Shown here: piece by piece, positions 1 through 6,460 of the stretch
Numbering within the stretch: the first letter of the stretch is position 1
How the letters are laid out: each line of letters starts with the position of its first letter
DNA from: Sulfurospirillum sp964441765
Lineage (GTDB): Bacteria > Campylobacterota > Campylobacteria > Campylobacterales > Sulfurospirillaceae
Length of the DNA stretch: 10,623 bases
Assembly (NCBI GenBank): GCA_964441765.1
Contig: CAYTVI010000069.1
Location: 1-10,623, forward strand
Reading direction: 5' to 3'
Notes under the pieces: model-generated
Database searches by the model: none
Seen by the model: only the letters and a program-made list of their open reading frames with translations
What the model was told of the DNA's origin: nothing
Made by a program: the position numbers and the translations under genes

Positions 1-1787
1 CGTTTGTATTTGGAAAGCTCATAATTCACATCATCCACAATGCGTCTGTAAAGGATTCTTCCAAGTGCTTCGACTTTATTGTCTGCGAAAAGATGTAAGG
101 TTTTAAAATAGTGTTGCGTGTCACTTTTGACCGCTTCAATGGAGCTAAAAATCTGCTCTAAAAAGCGCTCAATGGAGTGTTTTTCATGTTTATAGTGCTC
201 ATAACGCGCGCTGATTTCTTCTTTGGAAAGAAGTAGTAAGGAGGCTTTTTCCTCACATATTTCTTTACATGTAAAAGCCACATGCGCTATCTCTTTGGCA
301 TTGGAAGCTAAGGTGATTTTAGCTTTTGCACTCTCTTCTCCAAATAAAAGCTCTTTCAAATACGCCTCTAAATGCGGTAACCCTGTCTTTTCAAAATCAT
401 ACCCAAGCGCTAATGCTTCCTCCCCACGACCTAATTTATGGAAAAGTCCTAACTTACCTGCAATTGGGATAAAATGCAATTTTGCAATAATTTCAGCTAA
501 GAAAGAACCCTTATTATGCTCTTCTAAGCGCTTGTGAATGCTTTGCTTGGTGTAGGCAATGACCTCTTCAAGTTGTGCTGGGGTAATGGCATCAATGCGG
601 GTGATGACTACCAAAAGCTGTGCAACTTTTCGGTACAAAAGCGCATCAATGATAAAATCAACATCTTTTTGAGTTGCTGCTTGCGCTGCGTTCATGAGGT
701 GTATTAAGACATCGCACTCATTAAGATAGCTCAAGGTTATCTCTTCACGTTGTACCACAGGGTCATCAAGTCCAGGGGTATCCACAATCACAACGCCTTC
801 TTCTAATAAAGAAAGGTCGGTAAAGAGCTCAACACTTTTGACAAGATTGCACTTTTTATCAGACTCTTTAGCAGAGGTGTACTTTCCAAGACTGTCTAAC
901 TCTATCGTTTCGCTCTTTCCCTTAAGCGTAACAAGTTTTTCAAAGTCTGCTCCAAAATGCGCTTTTGTCTCTTTCACAAAAGCTTCCATCGAGCCTAGCG
1001 TACTGGCACTTTGCTCGATTTTTTCCCACTCTGATTGTGTCCAAAAATTGACTTTCGCATAAGAGTCTTTCGCATAACCGATGATGGTCAAATTTGCCGT
1101 CTCAGGAACCACAGCCGTTCCTAAAAGCTCTTTGCCAAGAAGTGCATTGAGCATCGTAGACTTACCCGCATTCATGACACCCGTGATTCCAATCGAAAAT
1201 GTGGCATTTTTCATGCGTTGCATTGCTTGGTTTACGCGTTCTTGAAGCGTCTTGTCTTGCGTTACATGTAAAAGTTTTTCGCCTAAAGAAAGAAGATTCT
1301 GTACAGCACGGTGGTAGTCAAAACTCTGTGTTTGCGCTTTTTCTTCTATCGTCTCAAGAACGATACACTCCTCTTTTTTCTCTTCAATCAACGAGATAAA
1401 ACTCATCAATCTTCGACTCACATCATAAGAAATAATCTCCTCTTTACGAAGCCTCTCAAAGCGCTGTGCGATGGCTTGGTTAATAGCAAGGTTGCCTTTT
1501 TCGATGAGAAAGAGCAAAAGTGTTTTTTGAACTTTTTGAATCATTTCTCTCGTAAACGCAATGCGAGTAAAAAGCTTATTGAGAATCTCTTGCGTGCTTG
1601 AAAGTTTTGCGATGTTACCCAGATTTTGAGGATGAATAATCAATGCAATGGCAACACTGTCACAAAAACGATCTACGTCATATGTGTAGTTATGGCTTAA
1701 AGTCGCTAACTCTTCTTCATTAAAAAGAGTGCTGACTTCATCTTTATAGCTCCATGTTAAAAGAAAAAAATCATTTATAATATGCAT
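1..1787 (-). CDS. Dynamin-like GTPase, large N-terminal part (3' end outside window)
   Basis: A continuous frame of 595 codons runs from an ATG at 1787 to the window edge without a stop. The ATG is the first start after an in-frame TAG, and no clear Shine-Dalgarno sequence precedes it. GTPase motifs are visible: the P-loop GVMNAGKST (residues 203-211), DTPG (336-339) with VVIVD before it, and TRID (396-399) as the G4 motif, with Arg where the usual T/N-K-x-D has Lys. About 200 mostly helical residues precede the G domain. After it comes a Glu/Lys-rich helical stretch that looks like the start of a dynamin stalk. Bacterial dynamin-like proteins bind and remodel membranes. Campylobacter encodes two adjacent ones (Cj0411/Cj0412), directly after frdB as here, so a second GTPase gene probably lies just left of the window. 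The dynamin assignment is firm; the membrane process it serves is unknown. Confidence 0.88.
   Translation of the reverse strand, partial: MHIINDFFLLTWSYKDEVSTLFNEEELATLSHNYTYDVDRFCDSVAIALIIHPQNLGNIAKLSSTQEILNKLFTRIAFTREMIQKVQKTLLLFLIEKGNLAINQAIAQRFERLRKEEIISYDVSRRLMSFISLIEEKKEECIVLETIEEKAQTQSFDYHRAVQNLLSLGEKLLHVTQDKTLQERVNQAMQRMKNATFSIGITGVMNAGKSTMLNALLGKELLGTAVVPETANLTIIGYAKDSYAKVNFWTQSEWEKIEQSASTLGSMEAFVKETKAHFGADFEKLVTLKGKSETIELDSLGKYTSAKESDKKCNLVKSVELFTDLSLLEEGVVIVDTPGLDDPVVQREEITLSYLNECDVLIHLMNAAQAATQKDVDFIIDALLYRKVAQLLVVITRIDAITPAQLEEVIAYTKQSIHKRLEEHNKGSFLAEIIAKLHFIPIAGKLGLFHKLGRGEEALALGYDFEKTGLPHLEAYLKELLFGEESAKAKITLASNAKEIAHVAFTCKEICEEKASLLLLSKEEISARYEHYKHEKHSIERFLEQIFSSIEAVKSDTQHYFKTLHLFADNKVEALGRILYRRIVDDVNYELSKYK
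264..275. repeat. TTACATGTAA palindrome inside the dynamin-like gene (second copy)
   Basis: An exact copy, here extended to the 12-bp palindrome TTTACATGTAAA, within codons for F-T-C-K (TTT ACA TGT AAA). Confidence 0.7.
1262..1271. repeat. TTACATGTAA palindrome inside the dynamin-like gene (first copy)
   Basis: An exact copy within codons for L-H-V-T, read in the phase TTA CAT GTA A, which differs from the other coding copies. The encoded peptide is different while the DNA is the same. Confidence 0.7.
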
Positions 1788-1816
1788 GCGTATCTACTGT
1801 CGTTGAATTTTTAGTG

Positions 1817-1822
1817 ATTATA
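1817..1822 (-). promoter_or_regulatory. Candidate -10 box for the dynamin-like gene
   Basis: A perfect TATAAT on the minus strand lies 29 bases before the ATG at 1787, in an AT-rich stretch. Epsilonproteobacterial sigma-70 promoters depend mainly on the -10 box and have weak or no -35 boxes. Transcription would start near 1810, giving a leader of about 23 bases. Together with the hairpin after frdB, this suggests the GTPase gene is transcribed separately from frd. Confidence 0.5.
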
Positions 1823-1878
1823 GCGATATTTTATCGATACAGAAACAAAAAGAGAAGACTAACTCGTAGAATTAAGGT

Positions 1879-1906
1879 AGAGGCTAGGACAAGTGTCTTA
1901 GCCTCT
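1879..1906 (-). terminator. Hairpin downstream of frdB
   Basis: AGAGGCTA and TAGCCTCT form the outer stem. It continues inward for up to 13 pairs with one G-U wobble and a very short loop. The hairpin begins 10 bases after the frdB stop. No good U-run follows it on the minus strand, so it may be a weak or factor-dependent terminator, or it may stabilise the 3' end of the frd mRNA. Confidence 0.55.
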
Positions 1907-1916
1907 TGGTATTCAT

Positions 1917-2642
1917 TTATTTATTGCGAAGTGCAACGAGTTTTCTTCTCATATAAGCAATTTTAGATTGAAGTGGTAAGTGTTTTGGGCAGTTGTCTTC
2001 ACATGCGACAAGACTCATACATCCAAAAACACCATCGTCATCTCCGACGAGTTCATAGAAATCTTCATCGGTTCTGTTATCGTGTGGATCCATCGCAAAA
2101 CGTGCCACACGGTTAAGTCCAACAGCGCCTATGAAGTTTGGACGCATGAGCTTGGTACCACATGCCGCCACACAGATACCGCACTCAATACAACGATCAA
2201 GCTCAAATGTCTCATCCGCCAATTTTGGCTCCATTGGAGCTTCAAGCTTAGAGATATCTGGTTGATGGTTGGTGTGAATCCAACTCTCAACGCGCTTGCT
2301 CATCTCATTCATCCAGTTACCTGTATCAACAGAAAGGTCTTTGATGAGCTTAAACGCTGGCATAGGCATAAGCTGAATCACGCCATCTGGAAAGTTTTTT
2401 GTCAATGTACGACATGCCAAAGCTGGCTTGCCATTGACCATCATGCCACAACTCCCACAAATACCCGCACGGCATACGAAGTCAAACGACAAGTCCGCAT
2501 CCATCGTTTCACGAATTTTAGTCAGAGCAATAAACAGAGTCATACCATCGGTTTCTTCCAATTTGTACTCTGCAAAATGTGCTTTTGAAAGCTTTGATTG
2601 TGGGTTATATTTCATAGCCCTTATGGTAATCGTTCTACTCAT
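1917..2642 (-). CDS. frdB: Fumarate reductase iron-sulfur subunit FrdB
   Basis: FrdB carries electrons from the hemes of FrdC to the flavin of FrdA in the menaquinol:fumarate reductase at the cytoplasmic face of the membrane. At 241 aa it is close to the Wolinella protein. The N-terminal ferredoxin domain binds [2Fe-2S] through Cys57, Cys62, Cys65 and Cys77. The C-terminal helical domain has CIECGICVAAC (Cys151, 154, 157, 161) followed by Cys208, Cys214 and Cys218-Pro, the ligands of the [4Fe-4S] and [3Fe-4S] clusters. No ligand is missing. The ATG overlaps the frdA stop in ATGA (2639-2642), indicating translational coupling. GGAG lies 7 bases before the start. It is the last gene of frdCAB and is followed by a hairpin. 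Confidence 0.97.
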   Translation of the reverse strand: MSRTITIRAMKYNPQSKLSKAHFAEYKLEETDGMTLFIALTKIRETMDADLSFDFVCRAGICGSCGMMVNGKPALACRTLTKNFPDGVIQLMPMPAFKLIKDLSVDTGNWMNEMSKRVESWIHTNHQPDISKLEAPMEPKLADETFELDRCIECGICVAACGTKLMRPNFIGAVGLNRVARFAMDPHDNRTDEDFYELVGDDDGVFGCMSLVACEDNCPKHLPLQSKIAYMRRKLVALRNK

Positions 2643-4624
2643 TGTGCGTCTCCAAATCTCTCATTTTTAGCTTTATAGTATGGCTGAAGCTCAAATGGCA
2701 TCAATGCATCTTGGATTTCATGTCTGTCTTTGCCTGCTGCTTCCATCTCTTCACGGATTCTATCCACTTCTTCTTGGCGCTTGATGCTTAAGTCGTTTTC
2801 GATAATCATACCCTTAGCACCATAACCACGAAACGCTGGTGGAATTTCCATTTTCATAATATCTAAATCTTCATATGTAACCGTTGGAAGTGTAGCACCC
2901 TCTTTCCATGAAGTGAGTGTTCTTTTCAACCAATTGACGTCATCACGTTTCAAGAAGTCTTCTCTATAGTGAGCACCACGGCTTTCTGTTCTCTCACGTG
3001 CACCCATAGCCACACAAAGAGCCAGTTTTAGCATCATAGGAACACGGTACGCTTCTTCAAGTTCTGGGTTAGCTGAACGTGTTTTAGACTTAACGTTAAC
3101 ATCATGAGATTTTTTCAAAAGCTCTTCAAGTTCATTAACCGCTTCAGCCAAACCTTTGCCATCACGGAAAATCGCAACTTTTTCCCACATAATGTCACGC
3201 ATTCTGTTTTTGATTTCAAAAATGTTATATTTACCATTGTTATTGAGCAAGTGGTCAATAAAATCACTCTGTTTTTTGAGTGCTCTTTCAATCGCTGATG
3301 TATTGACATCGATTTCATGGCTTAAACAAAAATCTGCAAAATAATCACCCACAATCATACCCGCAACAACGGTTTCACTGACTGAGTTACCACCAAGGCG
3401 GTTAAATCCATGCATATCCCAACATGCCGCTTCACCCGCAGAGAATAAACCTGCAAGTGTTGGAGACTCACCCGTTGGTTTGGTTCTAATACCACCCATT
3501 GAGTAGTGTTGCATTGGAAGAACTGGCGCCCAACCTTTTGGACCTTCATCCGCAGGGTCAATACCGTTGAAGATTTGACAAATTTCTTGTACGTCTCTTA
3601 AGTTTCTCTCAATATGTGCACGACCTAAAATAGAGATATCTAACCACAAGTGCTCACCGTATGGAGATTTAACACCTTTACCACGACGGATATGTTCCAT
3701 CATACGACGGCTTACAACGTCACGGCTTGCGAGTTCTTTTTTCTCTGGCTCATAATCTGGCATAAATCGGTGACCATCAACGTCACGTAAAATACCACCG
3801 TCCCCTCGACAACCTTCTGTTAAAAGGATACCAGAAGGTACGATTGGGGTTGGGTGGAATTGTACCGCTTCCATGTTACCCAGCATCGCAACGCCTGTTT
3901 CAAGAGCAATCGCAGCACCTGTACCATCACAGATAACCGCATTGGTTGTTTGTTTGTAAAGTCTTCCATAACCACCCGTTGCGATTAAGGTTCCTTTAGC
4001 CACATATGCCCAAAGCTCACCTGTTACTAAATCTCTTACAATCGCACCGTAACAACGGTTGTTTTCATGAATAAGCGCAATCGCTTCTTTTCTATCTTCA
4101 ATATTGACATTGTGTTTTAACGCTTCATTGGCAACACCAAAAAGCATAGTATGTCCTGTTGCATCTGCGGTATAACAGGTTCTCCATTTCTTCGTACCAC
4201 CAAAGTCACGTGAGTGAATGTAGCCATGTACTTCATCATCTTCTACAATCGTTGTACGCTCAGCGTTGATAATCGCTTCTCTTGGACCTTTTGCAATTCT
4301 CGTCCAAGGCACGCCCCAGCCGGCTAACTCACGAATCGCTTTTGGAGCAACGGTTACGAACATACGCGCAACTTCTTGGTCACAACCCCAGTCGCTTCCT
4401 TTGACAGTATCTGCAAAGTGAACATCTTCATTATCGCCTCGGCTCATTTTTGAGTTACCAAGACTTGCTTGCATACCACCTTGTGCCGCAGCAGAGTGTG
4501 ATCTCTTGACTGGACAAAGACTTAAAACTGTTGTGCTAAGACCCTTAGACTGCGTCGCAACTGCCGCTCTAAGACCTGCTAAACCACCACCGATTACCAG
4601 TGCATCACAATATTTTACGTTCAT
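2639..4624 (-). CDS. frdA: Fumarate reductase flavoprotein subunit FrdA
   Basis: FrdA is the catalytic subunit that reduces fumarate to succinate; in relatives the same complex can also oxidise succinate. It has 661 aa, close to the roughly 656 of Wolinella. The N-terminus has the FAD dinucleotide-binding motif GGGLAG (12-17). RSHSAAAQGG places His43 as the covalent FAD attachment site. His257 in FHPT and Arg301 in ASRDVVSRRM match the substrate-binding His and the proton-donating Arg of the family. HYSMGG (His373) and HGFNRLGGNS (Arg409, by my count) complete the dicarboxylate site. There is no Tat signal, so this is the cytoplasm-facing FrdA and not the exported MfrA type. It begins 2 bases after frdC, with AGGG as a modest ribosome site, and overlaps frdB by 4 bases. 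Confidence 0.98.
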   Translation of the reverse strand: MNVKYCDALVIGGGLAGLRAAVATQSKGLSTTVLSLCPVKRSHSAAAQGGMQASLGNSKMSRGDNEDVHFADTVKGSDWGCDQEVARMFVTVAPKAIRELAGWGVPWTRIAKGPREAIINAERTTIVEDDEVHGYIHSRDFGGTKKWRTCYTADATGHTMLFGVANEALKHNVNIEDRKEAIALIHENNRCYGAIVRDLVTGELWAYVAKGTLIATGGYGRLYKQTTNAVICDGTGAAIALETGVAMLGNMEAVQFHPTPIVPSGILLTEGCRGDGGILRDVDGHRFMPDYEPEKKELASRDVVSRRMMEHIRRGKGVKSPYGEHLWLDISILGRAHIERNLRDVQEICQIFNGIDPADEGPKGWAPVLPMQHYSMGGIRTKPTGESPTLAGLFSAGEAACWDMHGFNRLGGNSVSETVVAGMIVGDYFADFCLSHEIDVNTSAIERALKKQSDFIDHLLNNNGKYNIFEIKNRMRDIMWEKVAIFRDGKGLAEAVNELEELLKKSHDVNVKSKTRSANPELEEAYRVPMMLKLALCVAMGARERTESRGAHYREDFLKRDDVNWLKRTLTSWKEGATLPTVTYEDLDIMKMEIPPAFRGYGAKGMIIENDLSIKRQEEVDRIREEMEAAGKDRHEIQDALMPFELQPYYKAKNERFGDAQ

Positions 4625-4626
4625 TT

Positions 4627-5409
4627 TTACGCCCTAACCTTCACATCATATGTTACTTCTACTTGAGCTGTCGGTTTGTATTTATCGACTAAGCCATTGC
4701 TATACTCATAGCCATACTTGACGTATGCCGCAAGTGTTAAAAGACCAAGTGCTAAGAAAAATGCTGTTACAGCCCATTTTGCTTGTTTCAATTTTTTACG
4801 AGATTCTTTAGCATCAACGCCTTCAAACCATCCCCACTTAACACAGAGACGATAAAGACCAATACCACCGTGGAATTCAACGGCTAAAAGAAGAAGAAGA
4901 TAAAATGGCCACATAACATCACTGTACATTCTTGTTGATGAACCGTATGGTCCAATGGTATCTGCTTGAACCATCATCATAAGAAGGTGCGCAGAACCCA
5001 AGAAGAACATCGCAAAGCCTGTGAATGCTTGTGTAAACCACATGGTTGTATCATCATGTTTCATCATGCCTGCATGTGTTTTATACGCTTGATATTGTCT
5101 AAATGTAATAGGCAATTTTCTCATACCGAGCATTGCGTGAACAATAAAGACAGCAAAAACGAAAAAGACAATCGCAGAAACAAGCCAAGGTTGTGGTTCT
5201 TTAAAGAACATACTTCCCTCGAACATTTTTGTAATGGTGTACATAAAATCTTTGCTAATCAAAATAGTTGATACAAAGAACATATGTCCCCACATAAACA
5301 AACCTAAGAATAGACCTGTCGCACTTTGAATATAATCAAGTTTTGCAGGAACTCTACTCTTTTTCCCCTCAACGCTCGTACCTAAAAAACCTTCAAGTAG
5401 GTCACTCAC
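4627..5409 (-). CDS. frdC: Fumarate reductase cytochrome b subunit FrdC (di-heme)
   Basis: FrdC anchors the complex in the inner membrane, binds two b hemes and oxidises menaquinol. The 260-residue protein has five hydrophobic segments, at about 24-50, 76-97, 122-150, 165-190 and 206-230. His42, His91, His141 and His180 correspond, with a constant offset of two, to the four axial heme ligands of Wolinella FrdC (44, 93, 143, 182). Glu64 corresponds to the quinol-site Glu66. Glu178 corresponds to Glu180 of the transmembrane proton pathway, so the electroneutral E-pathway type is likely. The start is GTG at 5409 with AAGGA 6 bases upstream. An ATG two bases earlier is followed at once by TGA and cannot be used. 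It is the first gene of the operon, 179 bases after lgt. Confidence 0.97.
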   Translation of the reverse strand: MSDLLEGFLGTSVEGKKSRVPAKLDYIQSATGLFLGLFMWGHMFFVSTILISKDFMYTITKMFEGSMFFKEPQPWLVSAIVFFVFAVFIVHAMLGMRKLPITFRQYQAYKTHAGMMKHDDTTMWFTQAFTGFAMFFLGSAHLLMMMVQADTIGPYGSSTRMYSDVMWPFYLLLLLAVEFHGGIGLYRLCVKWGWFEGVDAKESRKKLKQAKWAVTAFFLALGLLTLAAYVKYGYEYSNGLVDKYKPTAQVEVTYDVKVRA

Positions 5410-5552
5410 ATTTCATCCTTTTTGTGAAGTTAATAAACACAAATAAATGTATAGATAATACACACTTAGTACTGTTTACATAGCATAGTTAATTTATGAT
5501 ACAACGATATTAATTAAACAATAATTATGTACTTTTTAGACATACAAGTGGA

Positions 5553-5558
5553 ATTATA
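5553..5558 (-). promoter_or_regulatory. Candidate -10 box upstream of frdCAB
   Basis: A minus-strand TATAAT lies between lgt and frdC, about 144 bases before the frdC start. It would give an AT-rich leader of about 135 bases. A weaker TATTAT at 5455-5460 would give a shorter leader. No -35 box is clear, and I see no recognisable FNR or CRP operator, so the real start site of this operon remains open. Confidence 0.35.
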
Positions 5559-5576
5559 AACTATGAAGGGGGATTT

Positions 5577-5597
5577 AAAAAGGACTTTTTAGCCCTT
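5577..5597 (-). terminator. Weak Rho-independent terminator overlapping the lgt stop
   Basis: On the minus strand AAGGGCT, an AAAA loop and AGTCCTT form a 7-pair stem with one G-U pair. It is followed directly by three more T bases, so a run of five T begins within the last stem bases. The hairpin contains the lgt stop codon. The stem is short and the T-run modest, so some readthrough into frdC is possible. Confidence 0.4.
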
Positions 5598-6407
5598 GTG
5601 GCGTTGCTTAAATATCAGAATATATAATACAATTGAAGCTGCTGCCATCATCAATGAAAGGGCTTGTCCTTTACTCATCCACTCACCATAAACAAAGCCG
5701 ATTTGAAAATCTGGCTCTCTCCAAAACTCCGCTACAAAGCGGGCTAGTGAGTAAAATAGACCATAAAGAGCAATCAGTTCTCCATCGAAACGTTTGCGGT
5801 GACGGTAAGCAAAAAGAATAACAAAAATGAGCAAGCCCTCTAAGATTGCTTCATAAATTTGAGACGGATGACGTAACACACCATCGACGTAAATTCCCCA
5901 TGAAACATCCGTGGGTCTGCCGACTAATTCTTGGTTTAGGAAATTACCAATACGTCCAAAGATGTAACCTACGGGAACACTAAGGGCGACCAAATCCAAT
6001 AGCCCCCAAATACGCATACGGTATTTTAAACTAAAGAGCCATGTAGCGAGTAAAAACCCAACAATCGCCCCATGATAACTCATGCCCCTAATGCCCACAA
6101 ATGTACCATCCAAGAAAGGATTAAACATCTGCCAAGGGTTTGCAAGGTAGTAATCTACATGCGAATCATAAAACACAACATACCCAATACGAGCTCCCAA
6201 AATAATCCCCACTTCAATCCAAATAAAATAGCTCTCTAAGAGTTGATTGGAAAAAGGAAGATTGTCTTTTTTCACAAACCATTTACCCGCATACAAAGCA
6301 CTTAAAAGAGCTAGCATGTACATAATGCCATACCAATGTACAGCAACGGGTCCTAAATGAAAAGCGACAGGGTCAAACTGATTATAGATGTGATTCCAAA
6401 ATGGCAT
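5589..6407 (-). CDS. lgt: Prolipoprotein diacylglyceryl transferase Lgt
   Basis: Lgt transfers diacylglycerol from phosphatidylglycerol to the lipobox cysteine of prolipoproteins in the inner membrane, the first step of lipoprotein maturation. The family signature GRIGNFLNQELVG is complete, with Arg152 as the conserved Arg. RGMSYHGAIVG (His112) is the HGGL-type motif, and WREPD (Arg230) matches the second essential Arg. Several hydrophobic segments fit the seven-helix fold. The frame opens at an ATG at 6440, but the second ATG (6407, MPFWNHIY) is preceded by AAGGA at 7 bases. As I recall, relatives begin with a similar M-x-F-W sequence, so I chose 6407 (272 aa). C. jejuni also has lgt directly upstream of frdCAB. 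Confidence 0.95.
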   Translation of the reverse strand: MPFWNHIYNQFDPVAFHLGPVAVHWYGIMYMLALLSALYAGKWFVKKDNLPFSNQLLESYFIWIEVGIILGARIGYVVFYDSHVDYYLANPWQMFNPFLDGTFVGIRGMSYHGAIVGFLLATWLFSLKYRMRIWGLLDLVALSVPVGYIFGRIGNFLNQELVGRPTDVSWGIYVDGVLRHPSQIYEAILEGLLIFVILFAYRHRKRFDGELIALYGLFYSLARFVAEFWREPDFQIGFVYGEWMSKGQALSLMMAAASIVLYILIFKQRHKG

Positions 6408-6415
6408 AGATATCC

Positions 6416-6425
6416 TTACATGTAA
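6416..6425. repeat. TTACATGTAA palindrome in the lgt leader
   Basis: A perfect 10-bp palindrome lies immediately before the ribosome-binding site of lgt; its last bases join the AAGGA. It is one of six exact copies in the window. At this place it could affect initiation, either as a protein site or through a small RNA hairpin. Confidence 0.7.
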
Positions 6426-6431
6426 AGCGTT

Positions 6432-6437
6432 ATTGTA
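6432..6437 (-). promoter_or_regulatory. Possible -10 box for lgt
   Basis: A minus-strand TACAAT lies 25 bases before the lgt start at 6407, in the short gap after the cyclase gene. No terminator is visible between the two genes, so lgt may instead, or also, be read from the upstream gene. Confidence 0.3.
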
Positions 6438-6460
6438 CATATTTTAGATTAACAAAGAGT

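Noticed and set aside
838..1601. Three short plus-strand frames opposite the dynamin-like gene
   Set aside because: They lie antisense to a continuous frame with GTPase motifs and encode nothing recognisable.
1980..2588. Plus-strand frame of 202 codons opposite frdB
   Set aside because: It is the shadow of a conserved gene with every cluster cysteine in place; it has no recognisable domain and no ribosome site of note.
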